Shown here in pieces: positions 51,570-60,718 of a DNA stretch of 64,000 nt. Position 1 is the first letter of the stretch, and each line of letters starts with the position of its first letter. The DNA comes from Sphingobacterium phlebotomi (GTDB lineage Bacteria; Bacteroidota; Bacteroidia; Sphingobacteriales; Sphingobacteriaceae): positions 94,736 to 158,735 of the forward strand of contig NZ_VTAV01000012.1 of the NCBI RefSeq assembly GCF_008180195.1, given 5' to 3'. Position numbers and translations under genes: made by a program. Below the pieces are notes generated by a model. It did not search any database. It saw nothing but the letters and a program-made list of their open reading frames with translations, and was not told where the DNA came from.

Positions 51570-52058
51570 CTATTTTCTAATACCGACGTCCCGCACTCCC
51601 TCACCCTTTTTCTCTACCCGTACTTCTTGTTGCAATTGATAACTTGCCGTCAATGTATTGATCTTTTGTAACGTTTGAATCAACTGCATGCGCTCCTCTT
51701 CGGGAATCTGGGACTCTAAAAATTCATTAAAGCTCCGAACAACGTCTTTCGCGAGTTTTCGCTTTTCCATACCCAAGGGCGTCAAATACACCTTTACAGA
51801 CCGTTTATCGGATGCATTTACCTCTCTATAGATAAACCCTAACGTTTCTAAATTGTTTAACACCCTAGACAACGATGTCGTTTTCACTCCCGTAGCATTT
51901 GCAATTTGAGAAACTGAGGTGCCTTCTTTATGTATATTAATTAAAATATAACCAGCTGCTTGGGTGAACCCAAATTGCGAAGCAATGATGTTGTACTTGT
52001 TAGCTACCGTTTGCCAACAGGTTTTCAAAAAATAATCTATGGTATTGTCTTGAGACAT
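51570..52058 (-). CDS. MarR-family transcriptional regulator
   Basis: 162 residues with a winged-helix core: GYILINIHKEGTSVSQIANATGVKTTSLSRVLNNLETLGFIYREVNASDKRSVKVYLTPLG. First gene of the beta-oxidation operon, 31 bases before the dehydrogenase start. A promoter and a dyad operator lie just upstream. I infer an autorepressor that responds to acyl-CoA or fatty acid and controls the fatty-acid genes, in the manner of FadR-like regulators in other groups. Confidence 0.9.
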   Translation of the reverse strand: MSQDNTIDYFLKTCWQTVANKYNIIASQFGFTQAAGYILINIHKEGTSVSQIANATGVKTTSLSRVLNNLETLGFIYREVNASDKRSVKVYLTPLGMEKRKLAKDVVRSFNEFLESQIPEEERMQLIQTLQKINTLTASYQLQQEVRVEKKGEGVRDVGIRK

Positions 52059-52077
52059 AATTCGATTTATAGTTTAC

Positions 52078-52089
52078 TATGCAAGCATA
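52078..52089 (-). promoter_or_regulatory. Candidate MarR operator (TATGC-N2-GCATA)
   Basis: A 12-bp inverted repeat located between the -7 box and the marR start codon, right at the expected transcription start. Binding here would block its own promoter, the usual autoregulatory arrangement of MarR proteins. Confidence 0.5.
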
Positions 52090-52090
52090 A

Positions 52091-52120
52091 CAAATATAAT
52101 AAGTCTCTTGGATAAAACAA
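52091..52120 (-). promoter_or_regulatory. Promoter of the marR/beta-oxidation operon
   Basis: Minus-strand TTG (52118-52120), 19-base spacer, TATATTTG (52091-52098): a full match to the Bacteroidota -33/-7 consensus. It is 33 bases upstream of the marR start and adjoins the candidate operator. Confidence 0.75.
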
Positions 52121-52200
52121 TTTTTTTTAGGTTAATATTTTACTGCTTTTTATCTTTACTCTAATTCCCGTATATTTCCTCTGATAAGTAAATTTTTGTG

Positions 52201-52208
52201 TAAATTTG
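52201..52208 (+). promoter_or_regulatory. Predicted -7 box (TAAATTTG) of ndk
   Basis: Exact TAnnTTTG match ending 17 bases before the ndk ATG. No clear TTG at the -33 distance. The implied 5' leader is very short. Confidence 0.5.
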
Positions 52209-52225
52209 CACAAAAATTTATCAAT

Positions 52226-52645
52226 ATGGCAACAAATAGAACTTTTACGATGATTAAACCAGATGCAGTAGCAAATGGTCACATCGGTGCTATCTTAAAT
52301 GATATTATCGCAGACGGTTTCAAAATCGTCGCTATGAAATACATCCAGCTTACAAAAGAAACTGCCGGCAACTTCTATGCTGTGCATAAAGAAAGACCTT
52401 TTTATAGTGATTTAGTTAGCTTTATGACATCAGGTCCAATCGTGGCTGCTATTTTGGAAAAAGACAATGCTGTCGAAGATTTCCGCAGATTAATCGGCGC
52501 GACAAATCCAGCTGAGGCAGCAGAAGGAACGATTCGTAATAAATATGCAAAATCTATCGATGCCAATGCCGTTCATGGATCGGATTCGGATGAAAATGCA
52601 GAAATTGAAGGTAATTTCTTTTTCTCAAAATTCGAAAGATTTTAA
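52226..52645 (+). CDS. ndk: Nucleoside-diphosphate kinase
   Basis: 139 residues from [15 protein letters not shown]; the frame extends upstream to 52196 but the family starts here. Contains the phosphate-binding KPDAV, the ATP-site GATNPAEA, and the active-site block [15 protein letters not shown] with the phosphoryl-accepting His. It balances nucleotide pools by transferring the gamma phosphate from ATP to NDPs. Single plus-strand gene between divergent marR and convergent ybeY. Confidence 0.97.
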   Translation: MATNRTFTMIKPDAVANGHIGAILNDIIADGFKIVAMKYIQLTKETAGNFYAVHKERPFYSDLVSFMTSGPIVAAILEKDNAVEDFRRLIGATNPAEAAEGTIRNKYAKSIDANAVHGSDSDENAEIEGNFFFSKFERF

Positions 52646-52664
52646 AACTCGACATATGCGTTTT

Positions 52665-52698
52665 AAAAAAAGGGTAATCCAATGATTACCCTTTTTTT
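52665..52698. terminator. Bidirectional intrinsic terminator between ndk and ybeY
   Basis: Perfect 15-bp stem AAAAAAAGGGTAATC/GATTACCCTTTTTTT with a 4-base loop. The A-run and T-run supply a U-tract in both directions. Confidence 0.93.
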
Positions 52699-52714
52699 AT
52701 ATTTATATGCTTTT

Positions 52715-53149
52715 TTAAAACGCTCGTTTGCTTAAGTATTCGTTCTCCTTCGCTGTCATCAACTCTTTATCTTCCTTTTTCTTATCCAAATATCCACAAA
52801 GGTGTAATACCCCGTGAATGATCACACGATGCAATTCATCACGTTCCGAAACACCAAACTTCAACGCATTCTCTGCTGTCCTTTCTACAGATATAAAAAT
52901 ATCGCCTGCAATAACATTATCCTCTTCCGAAGAATCAAATGTCACAATATCGGTATACGTATCATGATCCAAATATTGTTTGTTGATTTCTAACAAATAG
53001 GCGTCTGAACAGAGAATAAAATTTAATTCACCGATTCGGTCAAAGCCCTCTGCCGTAATCGTGGTACCGATCCATTGTCGTATTTTTTGTTTGCCTTTAA
53101 TTTGATAATCAATGTCCTCGTTGAAAAACGAAATATCTCTTAATGCCAT
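52715..53149 (-). CDS. ybeY: Endoribonuclease YbeY (rRNA maturation)
   Basis: 144 residues. The UPF0054 zinc motif appears as HGVLHLCGYLDKKKED; the first two His ligands are present, and an Asp stands where many proteobacterial members have the third His, a variant I believe is usual in this phylum. YbeY processes the 16S rRNA 3' end and takes part in ribosome quality control. It lies 11 bases after the ruvX stop. Confidence 0.92.
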   Translation of the reverse strand: MALRDISFFNEDIDYQIKGKQKIRQWIGTTITAEGFDRIGELNFILCSDAYLLEINKQYLDHDTYTDIVTFDSSEEDNVIAGDIFISVERTAENALKFGVSERDELHRVIIHGVLHLCGYLDKKKEDKELMTAKENEYLSKRAF

Positions 53150-53160
53150 TGTATATTGTA

Positions 53161-53574
53161 TTAAAATGCTTTGGAGTCCATATAGGTTTGTAGAATGATG
53201 GTTGCTGATACAGCATCGACTAAACCCTTCTCCTGTCGTTTATGCTTTCTCATACCACTTTGGGCAATAACGCTGGAAGCCATTTTAGAAGTAAAGCGTT
53301 CATCAATTTCTACGATCGGAATACCAGGATAAATTTTCCTTAGCTTTCGGATGAAACCAACAATATGTTGTGCTGACTGCGATGCCGTTCCATCCATCTG
53401 TAAGGGTTTTCCCACCACAAACGTTTCCACTTCTTCTTTTTGAAGATAATCTGCCAAAAATTCCCAAATTTCTTCCGGATGAACTGTCGTCAGCGACGTT
53501 GCGATAAGTTGCATCGGGTCGGTAACCGCAATACCTATTCGCTTCGTTCCATAATCAAAAGCCATGATGCGCAT
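53161..53574 (-). CDS. ruvX: Holliday-junction resolvase-like RuvX/YqgF
   Basis: 137 residues from MRIMAFDYGTKRIG (53574); upstream in-frame codons do not match the family. RNase H-like fold with DYGTKRIGIAVTD, VVGKPLQMDGT and VDERFTSK, including the conserved acidic residues. In E. coli the homologue acts in pre-16S rRNA 5' processing. It is co-oriented with ybeY. Confidence 0.94.
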   Translation of the reverse strand: MRIMAFDYGTKRIGIAVTDPMQLIATSLTTVHPEEIWEFLADYLQKEEVETFVVGKPLQMDGTASQSAQHIVGFIRKLRKIYPGIPIVEIDERFTSKMASSVIAQSGMRKHKRQEKGLVDAVSATIILQTYMDSKAF

Positions 53575-53616
53575 ATCTGTCTGTTTGCACAAAAATACGA
53601 ATCCTTGCTGAGCTTT

Positions 53617-55221
53617 TTATTGTTTATCCCACCATACGGGTTTCAACCAATCATCTTTTTCGCCCATGCGGCTTATGGCCTCTTTTACGTTTGTAGTATT
53701 CTGGATTAGTTCCGACTGTGGATAAAAGAAGCGTTTCGGAATAATCCCCCTTGTTTCGCTCGGATTCGATGCTGTTCCTTCAAAAGGAATAATGACCGAA
53801 GGATATCCGGTACGTCTATAGTTCGAGTATGCTTCTACGCCATTAAGAAAAAAGTTTACCCACATTTGCCCATGTATTGCATCCATTGCCTCTTCAAAAT
53901 CAGCCGGAAACGGACTATAGCTTGTTTTCAGGATTTCGATTTTATCTGAATCGATAGCCGGCGCACCCGGATAATATGTCATCATTTCACAACTAGCCTC
54001 TATCCCTTTGTTGAAATGCTCGGTTACATTAAACAAGCCGCCCCAACCCCTTAACGCTGCTTCCGCTTTTAAAAACGCTACTTCTGCATACGTTAAATGA
54101 AAGAAGGGGGCATCCAGTGCCGAGACATATATACTGGGTTGCACAAATTTAAAGGAATGTCCTACCCAACGAGAGATTCCATCTCCATCGACTATACTGC
54201 CATAATCTTCCCAATAGTCCCAACCCATTGCTCCCGGTCTCACGCCTACAGGATCAATATAATCGGTAATATCTTGAACACCTTGTGATATACCAATGAT
54301 ACCATCCCCCAGATAGGTTCCACCGTAGATCTTTAATCTTGGGTCTTGTCGGTCGTACATGTAGTCGACCAACGTTGTTGTTAGCTTAAATCCGGAGGAA
54401 ATAGGTTCGTTTTTAAATACCTGAGAACGTCCATTCCCTCTATATTCATTTTCACGGTAGCTTAAGTTCATATGCTTAGTCATAGCTATATCAGCGTTGC
54501 TTTCCAATACACCTCCAGCCAAAGCAGCCTCCACTTGTTTACGCGCTTCCTGTTCATTCACTTTTGTTAATCGAAAACCTAAACGTAAACGTAGGGAGTT
54601 TCCGAGCTTCTTCCATTGAGCTATATCACCATTGTAAAACAAGTCGCCATCAAACGGACCTTTATCTACATCCAATTGCGCTACAGCCTCATCCAGCTCT
54701 TTAAAGAAATCAGTATAAATATCCTCTTGTTTATCATATCTCGGTAACAAGATGCCATCTGTGTATCCTCTGATAGCTTCTGAGTAAGGTATGTCGCCAT
54801 ATAAATCTGTCATTTTCGCATAGATCATGACACGCAGGATACGCGCAGCAGCATGGATATTCACCTGTTCGAGATCATTTGTTGTTTTGTATACAATATC
54901 TTCTATATTCTTCAGCTCACGGGGATAGGTCTTCTCCCAGTGGCTTGCCCAATACGTGAGATCGAACACTTGGTACATACCACCTGCTTGAATGCCCCAA
55001 GCACCACCAAGGTGCTGAACCATCGGTGAAGCCAGCAATAAATCATAACGCCATACATCTTCCCGATCACCCGACATACCTGCCTGCACTGCCGTAAATT
55101 GGTACGCTGGATCCAGCTCGCTATATCCTGCCGGGTTTTCATTGAGCGATGTCAAATCTTTTGTACAGCTGTACAAAAAAATGGCAAATACAAATAATGA
55201 AATATATTTAATCGTTTTCAT
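53617..55221 (-). CDS. SusD/RagB-like nutrient-binding lipoprotein (SusD-like_2 type)
   Basis: 534 residues, lipobox YSC (Cys19). Mature start TKDLTSLNENPAGYSELDPAYQFT and the body (ARILRVMIYAKMTDLYGDIPYSEAI, WKKLGNSLRLRLGFRL, YAEVAFLKAEAALRGW) fit the second SusD-like family that accompanies STN-domain SusC proteins. It follows its SusC by 27 bases. The substrate is unknown; no degradative enzymes are adjacent. Confidence 0.93.
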   Translation of the reverse strand: MKTIKYISLFVFAIFLYSCTKDLTSLNENPAGYSELDPAYQFTAVQAGMSGDREDVWRYDLLLASPMVQHLGGAWGIQAGGMYQVFDLTYWASHWEKTYPRELKNIEDIVYKTTNDLEQVNIHAAARILRVMIYAKMTDLYGDIPYSEAIRGYTDGILLPRYDKQEDIYTDFFKELDEAVAQLDVDKGPFDGDLFYNGDIAQWKKLGNSLRLRLGFRLTKVNEQEARKQVEAALAGGVLESNADIAMTKHMNLSYRENEYRGNGRSQVFKNEPISSGFKLTTTLVDYMYDRQDPRLKIYGGTYLGDGIIGISQGVQDITDYIDPVGVRPGAMGWDYWEDYGSIVDGDGISRWVGHSFKFVQPSIYVSALDAPFFHLTYAEVAFLKAEAALRGWGGLFNVTEHFNKGIEASCEMMTYYPGAPAIDSDKIEILKTSYSPFPADFEEAMDAIHGQMWVNFFLNGVEAYSNYRRTGYPSVIIPFEGTASNPSETRGIIPKRFFYPQSELIQNTTNVKEAISRMGEKDDWLKPVWWDKQ

Positions 55222-55248
55222 ATAAATTCCTCCTTGTTAATACAATCC

Positions 55249-58200
55249 TTAAAACCGTACATTTAAATTGAATCCTATACTTCTTCTACCGGGCAACGAA
55301 CCATACTCAAACCCCTGTCCGTTACCATTATTATAGTTGGACTCCGGGTCGATATTCGGAACGTTCTTCCGCATAATCCAAAGGTTACGCCCGATCACGC
55401 CGATGGAAACAGATTGGATCGGCATTCTTTTCACCATCGACTGTGGTAAAGTATAGCTTATCCCCACATCACGGAGTTTGATATATCCACCGTCATATAT
55501 GAAAGATGCCGGAATGTGCTCCGAGACGTGGCGCCAGTATTCAGCAGGGTTAATTGCCACATCATTTGGTTCGCCGTTTTCATTCACACCAACGCCGATA
55601 AACCCTCTACCATTTCTATCGACAGCATCCGGATCCAAACCAGCATCCTCTGCCGCCCGTCTTTCCTGATAGTATTCGTTCCACGAATCACGACCTTCTG
55701 ATGTCGCCAGGTGAGAGCCGTTGTCATACATCATCATGTTTGTCATGGAGAACAAGCTTCCGCCTTTCCGGATATCAACGGTCGCGCGGAACTCTACTCC
55801 TCTATATGAAAAACTGTTCGTCAAACCGCCCGTCCAATTTGGCAAGCTATTGCCTATTGCTACAGGGCCGTCTGTATAAAGTGGTTTACCATCGCTCCCA
55901 TGAATAATATTTCCTGTATCATCTTTTTGAAAATCCCGACCTAAGATGGTGCCGAAAGGTTTTCCCTTTTCCGCGATAATAGTTGCTCCTGCCCAACGGG
56001 CTTCCGCTACCGTATAAGCTTCGAGATTATCGGAGAGGTCGACGACTGTATTATAGTTTTTCGCAAAGTTGAAAGACAAATCCCATTTAAAGCTATTTTC
56101 CAGAGAAACTGGAGTTGTCTTCAACAGAATCTCTACTCCCTTGTTTTTCAGCTTAGCAGCATTCAATGACGCGCGGGCATAGCCTGTCGGCGACGGAACA
56201 GGTACATCCAGTAATACATCATTCGTCACTTCATTATAATAGGTTACATCCAGATGTATACGATTTTTCAAGAAACTTAAATCAGTACCTACTTCAAAGG
56301 AGTTTTTGCGTTGTGGTTTCAAGTTCGCATTTGGGATAACGTCGCCCAAAATTTCTCCCATAGGAAACCCATTCATCGACTGACCAGTCAGATTATATAA
56401 GAAATCTGTTTTATACGGATCAGCATCACTACCTACTTGTCCATAAGATGTCCTTAATTTTGCGTAGTTCAATACGTTCGATTGAAGGTCAAAAGCATCA
56501 GACAGGACAAAGCTCAAGTCAGCAGCCGGATAGAAATAAGCATTACTTCCTTTGGGTAGTGTAGACGACCAGTCGTTACGTCCTTGTAAGTTTAAAAATA
56601 AATAGTTGTTGTAGCCTATTTCTACATTTCCAAAAACGGATTGGATTTCTTTGCGCGGATGCAAGGGTTGAATCAACAATTCCCGGAAATTCGTAATCAG
56701 CATTTTACCCGGAGAAATAATTTCATTACCCATCGTAATCGTTTGTTCCCGGTTAAATTTCATAATATTTCCTCCAAGCATGGCACCAATGGTAAAAGCA
56801 GCGTTAATTTCTTTATTGAAGTTCACCATCGCTTGAAAATTATCTTCTCGCACCTTTAGATCGTTAAGCTGTAATTGTCCGCCAGTTCTTGTAGGTGTAT
56901 GCAAATCATAAAAGTTCGTAAACTCAAAATTGTAGAAATCTGTTCCGGCACTTGCCACAGCCGACCAGTTATCATCAATTTGGTAAATCAAGTTTGCCGA
57001 CCCACCCGTTCTGACCTTTTTGCTGTCATTGCGTGTCCGGTTTATCGTCCAATACGGGTTAGCACGGTACTGGTTTCCCGTGTAATTTATATATGTTCCA
57101 TCCTCATTCTCGAAATGCTGTAACCAAGCTTGGTCAAAGTTACCGGCCAAACCAATTAAACCATTCCCGATATTGTTCACATCGTCGGTTAGCGCCGGTC
57201 TATTCCGTACTTTCTCATTCATCAAAGACCCCTTCACTTCCAGCGTAAGCCTTTCCGCTATTTTAGATTCCCCTCTAAAAGAGAAATTATTCCTATCGTA
57301 TCCGCTTGTTGGGATAATATCTTTGTTTGCCACATTCGAATACGAGAATCTCAAGTTATGGTTTTCGTTGCCACCCGTCAATGATACGGTATTCATCCCA
57401 GTTACACCTGTTCTAAAGAAATTCTGTACGTTATTTTCCAGATAATCGTACGGACGTTCCTGTCCATCCCGTTGAATAATGGTATTGAAATCGCTATAAC
57501 GAGGTCCCCAGTTGGCTGTAATATTTCCCGCTTGAGTAGCGTCTTTAGGCAATAAACCATTTGTTCCCTGGCCATATACTTTCTGCCGTTCATCCAAGCG
57601 GGTAGAGATATTGTCTGTCGTCAATGAACTATTATATTCAATCCCTAAACCTTTTTTCCCTTTACCGCTTTTCGTGGTAATCAATATTACGCCGTTCAAC
57701 GCACGGGAACCATATAGCACGGCGGCTGAAGCACCTTTTAATACAGATACTGATTCAATATCATTCGGATTAAGATCCGCCAAACCATCTCCCAAGTCAA
57801 ATCCGCCATGTTGATCAGCACTACCTATGTTTCCGTTAACAGCAGGAACACCGTCAATCACATACAAAGGTTGGTTACTCCCTTGCAATTCTCTAATTCC
57901 ACGAATCACCACACGACTGGAACCCGTGGCACCTGCGGTGGTATTGGAAATATTGACTCCGGCTACTTTACCCTGTAACGCAGAAATAGCATTAGGCTCT
58001 CCAAAACCAGTCACCTCATCTCCGGAAATATCCGACACAGCATAACCCAACGAACGTTTTTGCCGTTGGATACCTAATGCTGTTACCACAACATTGTCCA
58101 TTATTTCTTCCCGTTCCACCAATATAGCATCTACCGTTGTCCGGTTGCCCACCGAAACCTCTTGGGTTGCATATCCTAAGAAAGAAAAACTCAATACATT

Positions 58201-58710
58201 GTTGTCTCCGTTTATTTCCAACACATATTGTCCACGTTCGTTTGTAACACCTGATTTGGTCGTTCCCTTAAGACGCACACTTACACCTGGTAAAGCCACA
58301 CCGTCGGTACCTCGAACAATACCACTTACGGTACGTGTTTGTATAGTTACCTTGGTGTTATCTTTATTTTTGACAATCACGGTATTGCTTGTCAACGAAT
58401 ACGTGAAAGGTTGATCTCTAAAACACAGCAACAATGCTTCCTCAAGCGTCGCGTTCTTGACATTGATTGTAACTTTCTTTGCATCCTTAAGCATTGTCGC
58501 ACTATACAGAAAGTCATGGTTACTTTGTTCGCTGATTTTCTTAAGTACCGATTCCAATGTACCATTGGTAGTTGACAACGTGATGTGTTGAGCAAAGCCA
58601 GTAGCACTTACTTTCAGAAAAGCACATATCAGTAGGATGGTGGTCAGTTTCATAACAAGTAAAATCCTGTAAAAGGAAAGAATTCTCTCCCTACCCAAAT
58701 TAAATTTCAT
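55249..58710 (-). CDS. SusC-type TonB-linked receptor with N-terminal STN signalling domain
   Basis: 1153 residues, the longest receptor here. After the signal peptide (ending about residue 40, VSATGFAQ) comes an STN domain (about 41-115, LSTTNGTLESVLKKISEQSNHDFLYS) that contacts the FecR anti-sigma protein. Then follow a carboxypeptidase-regulatory-like domain (SGIVRGTDGVALPGVSVRLKGT), the plug with LKGASAAVLYGSRALNGVILITTK, and a barrel ending in FNLNVRF. It is part of the trans-envelope set sigma-FecR-SusC-SusD at 53.6-60.7 kb. Confidence 0.96.
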   Translation of the reverse strand: MKFNLGRERILSFYRILLVMKLTTILLICAFLKVSATGFAQHITLSTTNGTLESVLKKISEQSNHDFLYSATMLKDAKKVTINVKNATLEEALLLCFRDQPFTYSLTSNTVIVKNKDNTKVTIQTRTVSGIVRGTDGVALPGVSVRLKGTTKSGVTNERGQYVLEINGDNNVLSFSFLGYATQEVSVGNRTTVDAILVEREEIMDNVVVTALGIQRQKRSLGYAVSDISGDEVTGFGEPNAISALQGKVAGVNISNTTAGATGSSRVVIRGIRELQGSNQPLYVIDGVPAVNGNIGSADQHGGFDLGDGLADLNPNDIESVSVLKGASAAVLYGSRALNGVILITTKSGKGKKGLGIEYNSSLTTDNISTRLDERQKVYGQGTNGLLPKDATQAGNITANWGPRYSDFNTIIQRDGQERPYDYLENNVQNFFRTGVTGMNTVSLTGGNENHNLRFSYSNVANKDIIPTSGYDRNNFSFRGESKIAERLTLEVKGSLMNEKVRNRPALTDDVNNIGNGLIGLAGNFDQAWLQHFENEDGTYINYTGNQYRANPYWTINRTRNDSKKVRTGGSANLIYQIDDNWSAVASAGTDFYNFEFTNFYDLHTPTRTGGQLQLNDLKVREDNFQAMVNFNKEINAAFTIGAMLGGNIMKFNREQTITMGNEIISPGKMLITNFRELLIQPLHPRKEIQSVFGNVEIGYNNYLFLNLQGRNDWSSTLPKGSNAYFYPAADLSFVLSDAFDLQSNVLNYAKLRTSYGQVGSDADPYKTDFLYNLTGQSMNGFPMGEILGDVIPNANLKPQRKNSFEVGTDLSFLKNRIHLDVTYYNEVTNDVLLDVPVPSPTGYARASLNAAKLKNKGVEILLKTTPVSLENSFKWDLSFNFAKNYNTVVDLSDNLEAYTVAEARWAGATIIAEKGKPFGTILGRDFQKDDTGNIIHGSDGKPLYTDGPVAIGNSLPNWTGGLTNSFSYRGVEFRATVDIRKGGSLFSMTNMMMYDNGSHLATSEGRDSWNEYYQERRAAEDAGLDPDAVDRNGRGFIGVGVNENGEPNDVAINPAEYWRHVSEHIPASFIYDGGYIKLRDVGISYTLPQSMVKRMPIQSVSIGVIGRNLWIMRKNVPNIDPESNYNNGNGQGFEYGSLPGRRSIGFNLNVRF

Positions 58711-58790
58711 ATTTTTGAAAGTTAGAGTTTATGTAATTGATAATATTTTGTTAGTACATTTTATTATGACGAAACTCAACACGTTTTAGG

Positions 58791-58816
58791 TGCTGGAGCG
58801 CGGCCACGCTTCAGCA
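58791..58816. other. Hairpin between fecR-type gene and STN-SusC
   Basis: TGCTGGAGCG pairs with CGCTTCAGCA (one G-U) around a 6-base loop. A T-run follows on the plus strand only, whereas the genes are on the minus strand, so it is not an obvious terminator for them. It may be a processing or stability element separating regulator and receptor mRNAs. Confidence 0.45.
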
Positions 58817-58844
58817 TTTTTCGTTGTTGGTTATGAAAGTAAAT

Positions 58845-59993
58845 TTATGGCATGACAACAACCCTCCTTCCTTCTATTTGAAACTTAATTGTTCCCGTTT
58901 GTTCCAACATATTTAACACTTCAGTGATATCGCTTCTACGGAGTATGCGTCCCGAGTATATTTTATCTTTCATATCTCCCCGATAGACCACCTCACAGTC
59001 ATACCATCTAGAAAGTTGGTTCATAATACTTCTTATATTATCATCGTTAAACATAAAATAGCCTTTAGTCCATGCTGTCTCTGCTGTTAAATCAGCTTTT
59101 TTAGTATGCATCGCGCCACTTGCTTTATTCAGTATCGCAGACTGCCCCGGCTTCAGCAATATATCTTTTTTATCCGTCTTAACCTTTACTGATCCTTCCA
59201 CCAGGGTCGTGGAAATATCATCTTCATCTTGATAGCCCTTCACATTAAATGTTGTGCCCAACACTTCGATTTCCATAGCAGACGTCGATACGAAAAAAGG
59301 TTTATCCTCATTTTTTGCAACTTCAAAATAGGCTTCTCCTTGTAGTACGACTTTACGCTCATTACCTTCAAACGAACTTGGAAAAGACAATACGCTCTCA
59401 CTATTTAAGGAAATCTTGCTACCATCGGGTAAATGTATGATATACTGTCCTCCCTTTGGAGTCGTTAGTTCATTATAGATTAACGCCGTCGTTGTACCAT
59501 TTGTTTCGGGATTAAAAAGCAATTCACCATTTTTATCCGTAAAAGTTCCCTGATTTTCAATACCAGATATTGCTAATGAATCTCCCAGAGCAAAGGTCTG
59601 TCCGTTGGCAAGCTTTAATACAGCTTTACTTCCTCCCGGTTTGATGCCATCATCTTTTAATGCCATGTTTTCGTCAGCTACATCTTTTCTCGTATCTAAC
59701 AAAAAAATGGTTGATAGGCCAATAATCATCAGTGCTACCGCCGCTATAGAAATTAATTTCCAGGGAAAAATACGCCTAATGGGCGTCGTATCATCCGTTA
59801 CTAAACTGCTTGATTGCTTTATTTCTGAAAGAACACGCGTTATACGCTGTTCAAAAACAGCCTCTTCTTCAGGCCATAATGTCTCATCGTGTTTTACAGA
59901 TCGATACCAATCCAATAACTCTTCGCGCTCTTGATCTGTAGCTGTACCAGTAATGTATTTTTCAATAAGTTCAGGAATATGTTGTTCGTCCAT
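58845..59993 (-). CDS. FecR-family anti-sigma factor
   Basis: 382 residues. The N-terminal cytoplasmic part (IPELIEKYITGTATDQEREELLDWYRS) binds the sigma factor, one membrane helix lies near 77-97 (LISIAAVALMIIGLSTIFLL), and the periplasmic FecR domain has RKVVLQGEAYFEVAKNEDKPFFV, LGTTFNVKGYQDEDDISTTLVEGSVKV, with a C-terminal DUF4974-type region (RSIMNQLSRWYDCEVVY). It transmits the signal from the STN domain of the SusC to the sigma factor 74 bases upstream. Confidence 0.95.
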   Translation of the reverse strand: MDEQHIPELIEKYITGTATDQEREELLDWYRSVKHDETLWPEEEAVFEQRITRVLSEIKQSSSLVTDDTTPIRRIFPWKLISIAAVALMIIGLSTIFLLDTRKDVADENMALKDDGIKPGGSKAVLKLANGQTFALGDSLAISGIENQGTFTDKNGELLFNPETNGTTTALIYNELTTPKGGQYIIHLPDGSKISLNSESVLSFPSSFEGNERKVVLQGEAYFEVAKNEDKPFFVSTSAMEIEVLGTTFNVKGYQDEDDISTTLVEGSVKVKTDKKDILLKPGQSAILNKASGAMHTKKADLTAETAWTKGYFMFNDDNIRSIMNQLSRWYDCEVVYRGDMKDKIYSGRILRRSDITEVLNMLEQTGTIKFQIEGRRVVVMP

Positions 59994-60067
59994 AGCTTTA
60001 TTTTTGGCTGTAACTATAAGGACGTCACATAAAGGTGGGGGTTACCCTTAGCTCATTTACAAATTTT

Positions 60068-60652
60068 TTAAAAATATTTTATGAATGTGTTAATCAAAAT
60101 CGTAGAGATTCCCAATCCTTCTAATCCTTTACGCACATTTTTGATCGCTTTGGTGAGGTGTGCTTCAACCGTTTTCTCGGCAATATTCAGCTCCTCCGAG
60201 ATTTCTTTATTACTCATATGCAGATTTCGGCTGTAGTGGAATACCAGTCTACATTTTTCAGGTAATTCTTCCGTAATGCCATTTACGTATTCTTCAAGAA
60301 ACTTGGCGTATATCCGCTCATCATCATACACCACTTCTTCTTTAACATAATGTTCCTGAGCAATAGCTTCTTGCCTTCGCTTCCGCTGTATAACCCGAAA
60401 AACAGAGAATTTAATAGCTGTTGCCAAATAGGCACTTAATGTATTGATATCTACATTTCTTCGCTTTTCCCATAACTGTATAAATACCTCTTGGACGATC
60501 TCCTCTGCTAAAGTACTGTCTTTAGCATAGTTATAACCCATTGCCATCAACTTGCGGCTATATCGGTTATAAATTTCAGTATACGCTACTTCGTCTCCCT
60601 GTTTCAGCAGGACAGTCAATTCTGTATCCGAAGATAATGCATATCGGTTCAT
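60068..60652 (-). CDS. FecI-type ECF RNA polymerase sigma factor
   Basis: 194 residues. Region 2 reads EIYNRYSRKLMAMGYNYAKDSTLAEEIVQEVFIQLWEKR; region 4 reads LPEKCRLVFHYSRNLHMSNKEISEELNIAEKTVEAHLTKAIKNVRK. Genetically linked to FecR, STN-SusC and SusD in the order expected for a Bacteroidota cell-surface signalling system, where substrate uptake releases the sigma factor to transcribe its own receptor genes. Confidence 0.95.
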   Translation of the reverse strand: MNRYALSSDTELTVLLKQGDEVAYTEIYNRYSRKLMAMGYNYAKDSTLAEEIVQEVFIQLWEKRRNVDINTLSAYLATAIKFSVFRVIQRKRRQEAIAQEHYVKEEVVYDDERIYAKFLEEYVNGITEELPEKCRLVFHYSRNLHMSNKEISEELNIAEKTVEAHLTKAIKNVRKGLEGLGISTILINTFIKYF

Positions 60653-60671
60653 ATATTAACTTGGTGCCTCC

Positions 60672-60679
60672 CAAAGATA
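60672..60679 (-). promoter_or_regulatory. Predicted -7 box (TATCTTTG) of the sigma/FecR operon
   Basis: Exact TAnnTTTG match on the minus strand, 19 bases before the sigma-factor ATG, in the 66-bp gap after the glutaminyl cyclase gene. No clear TTG at -33. Confidence 0.5.
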
Positions 60680-60718
60680 ACATAAAATTAATAGTTAGAA
60701 AAACAGGGGATCTCTTTC

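Noticed and set aside
55249..60652. Sigma/FecR/SusC/SusD set as something novel (for example RNA-guided sigma control)
   Set aside because: All parts are standard, the SusC has an STN domain and no Cas12f/TnpB-like gene is present anywhere in the window.
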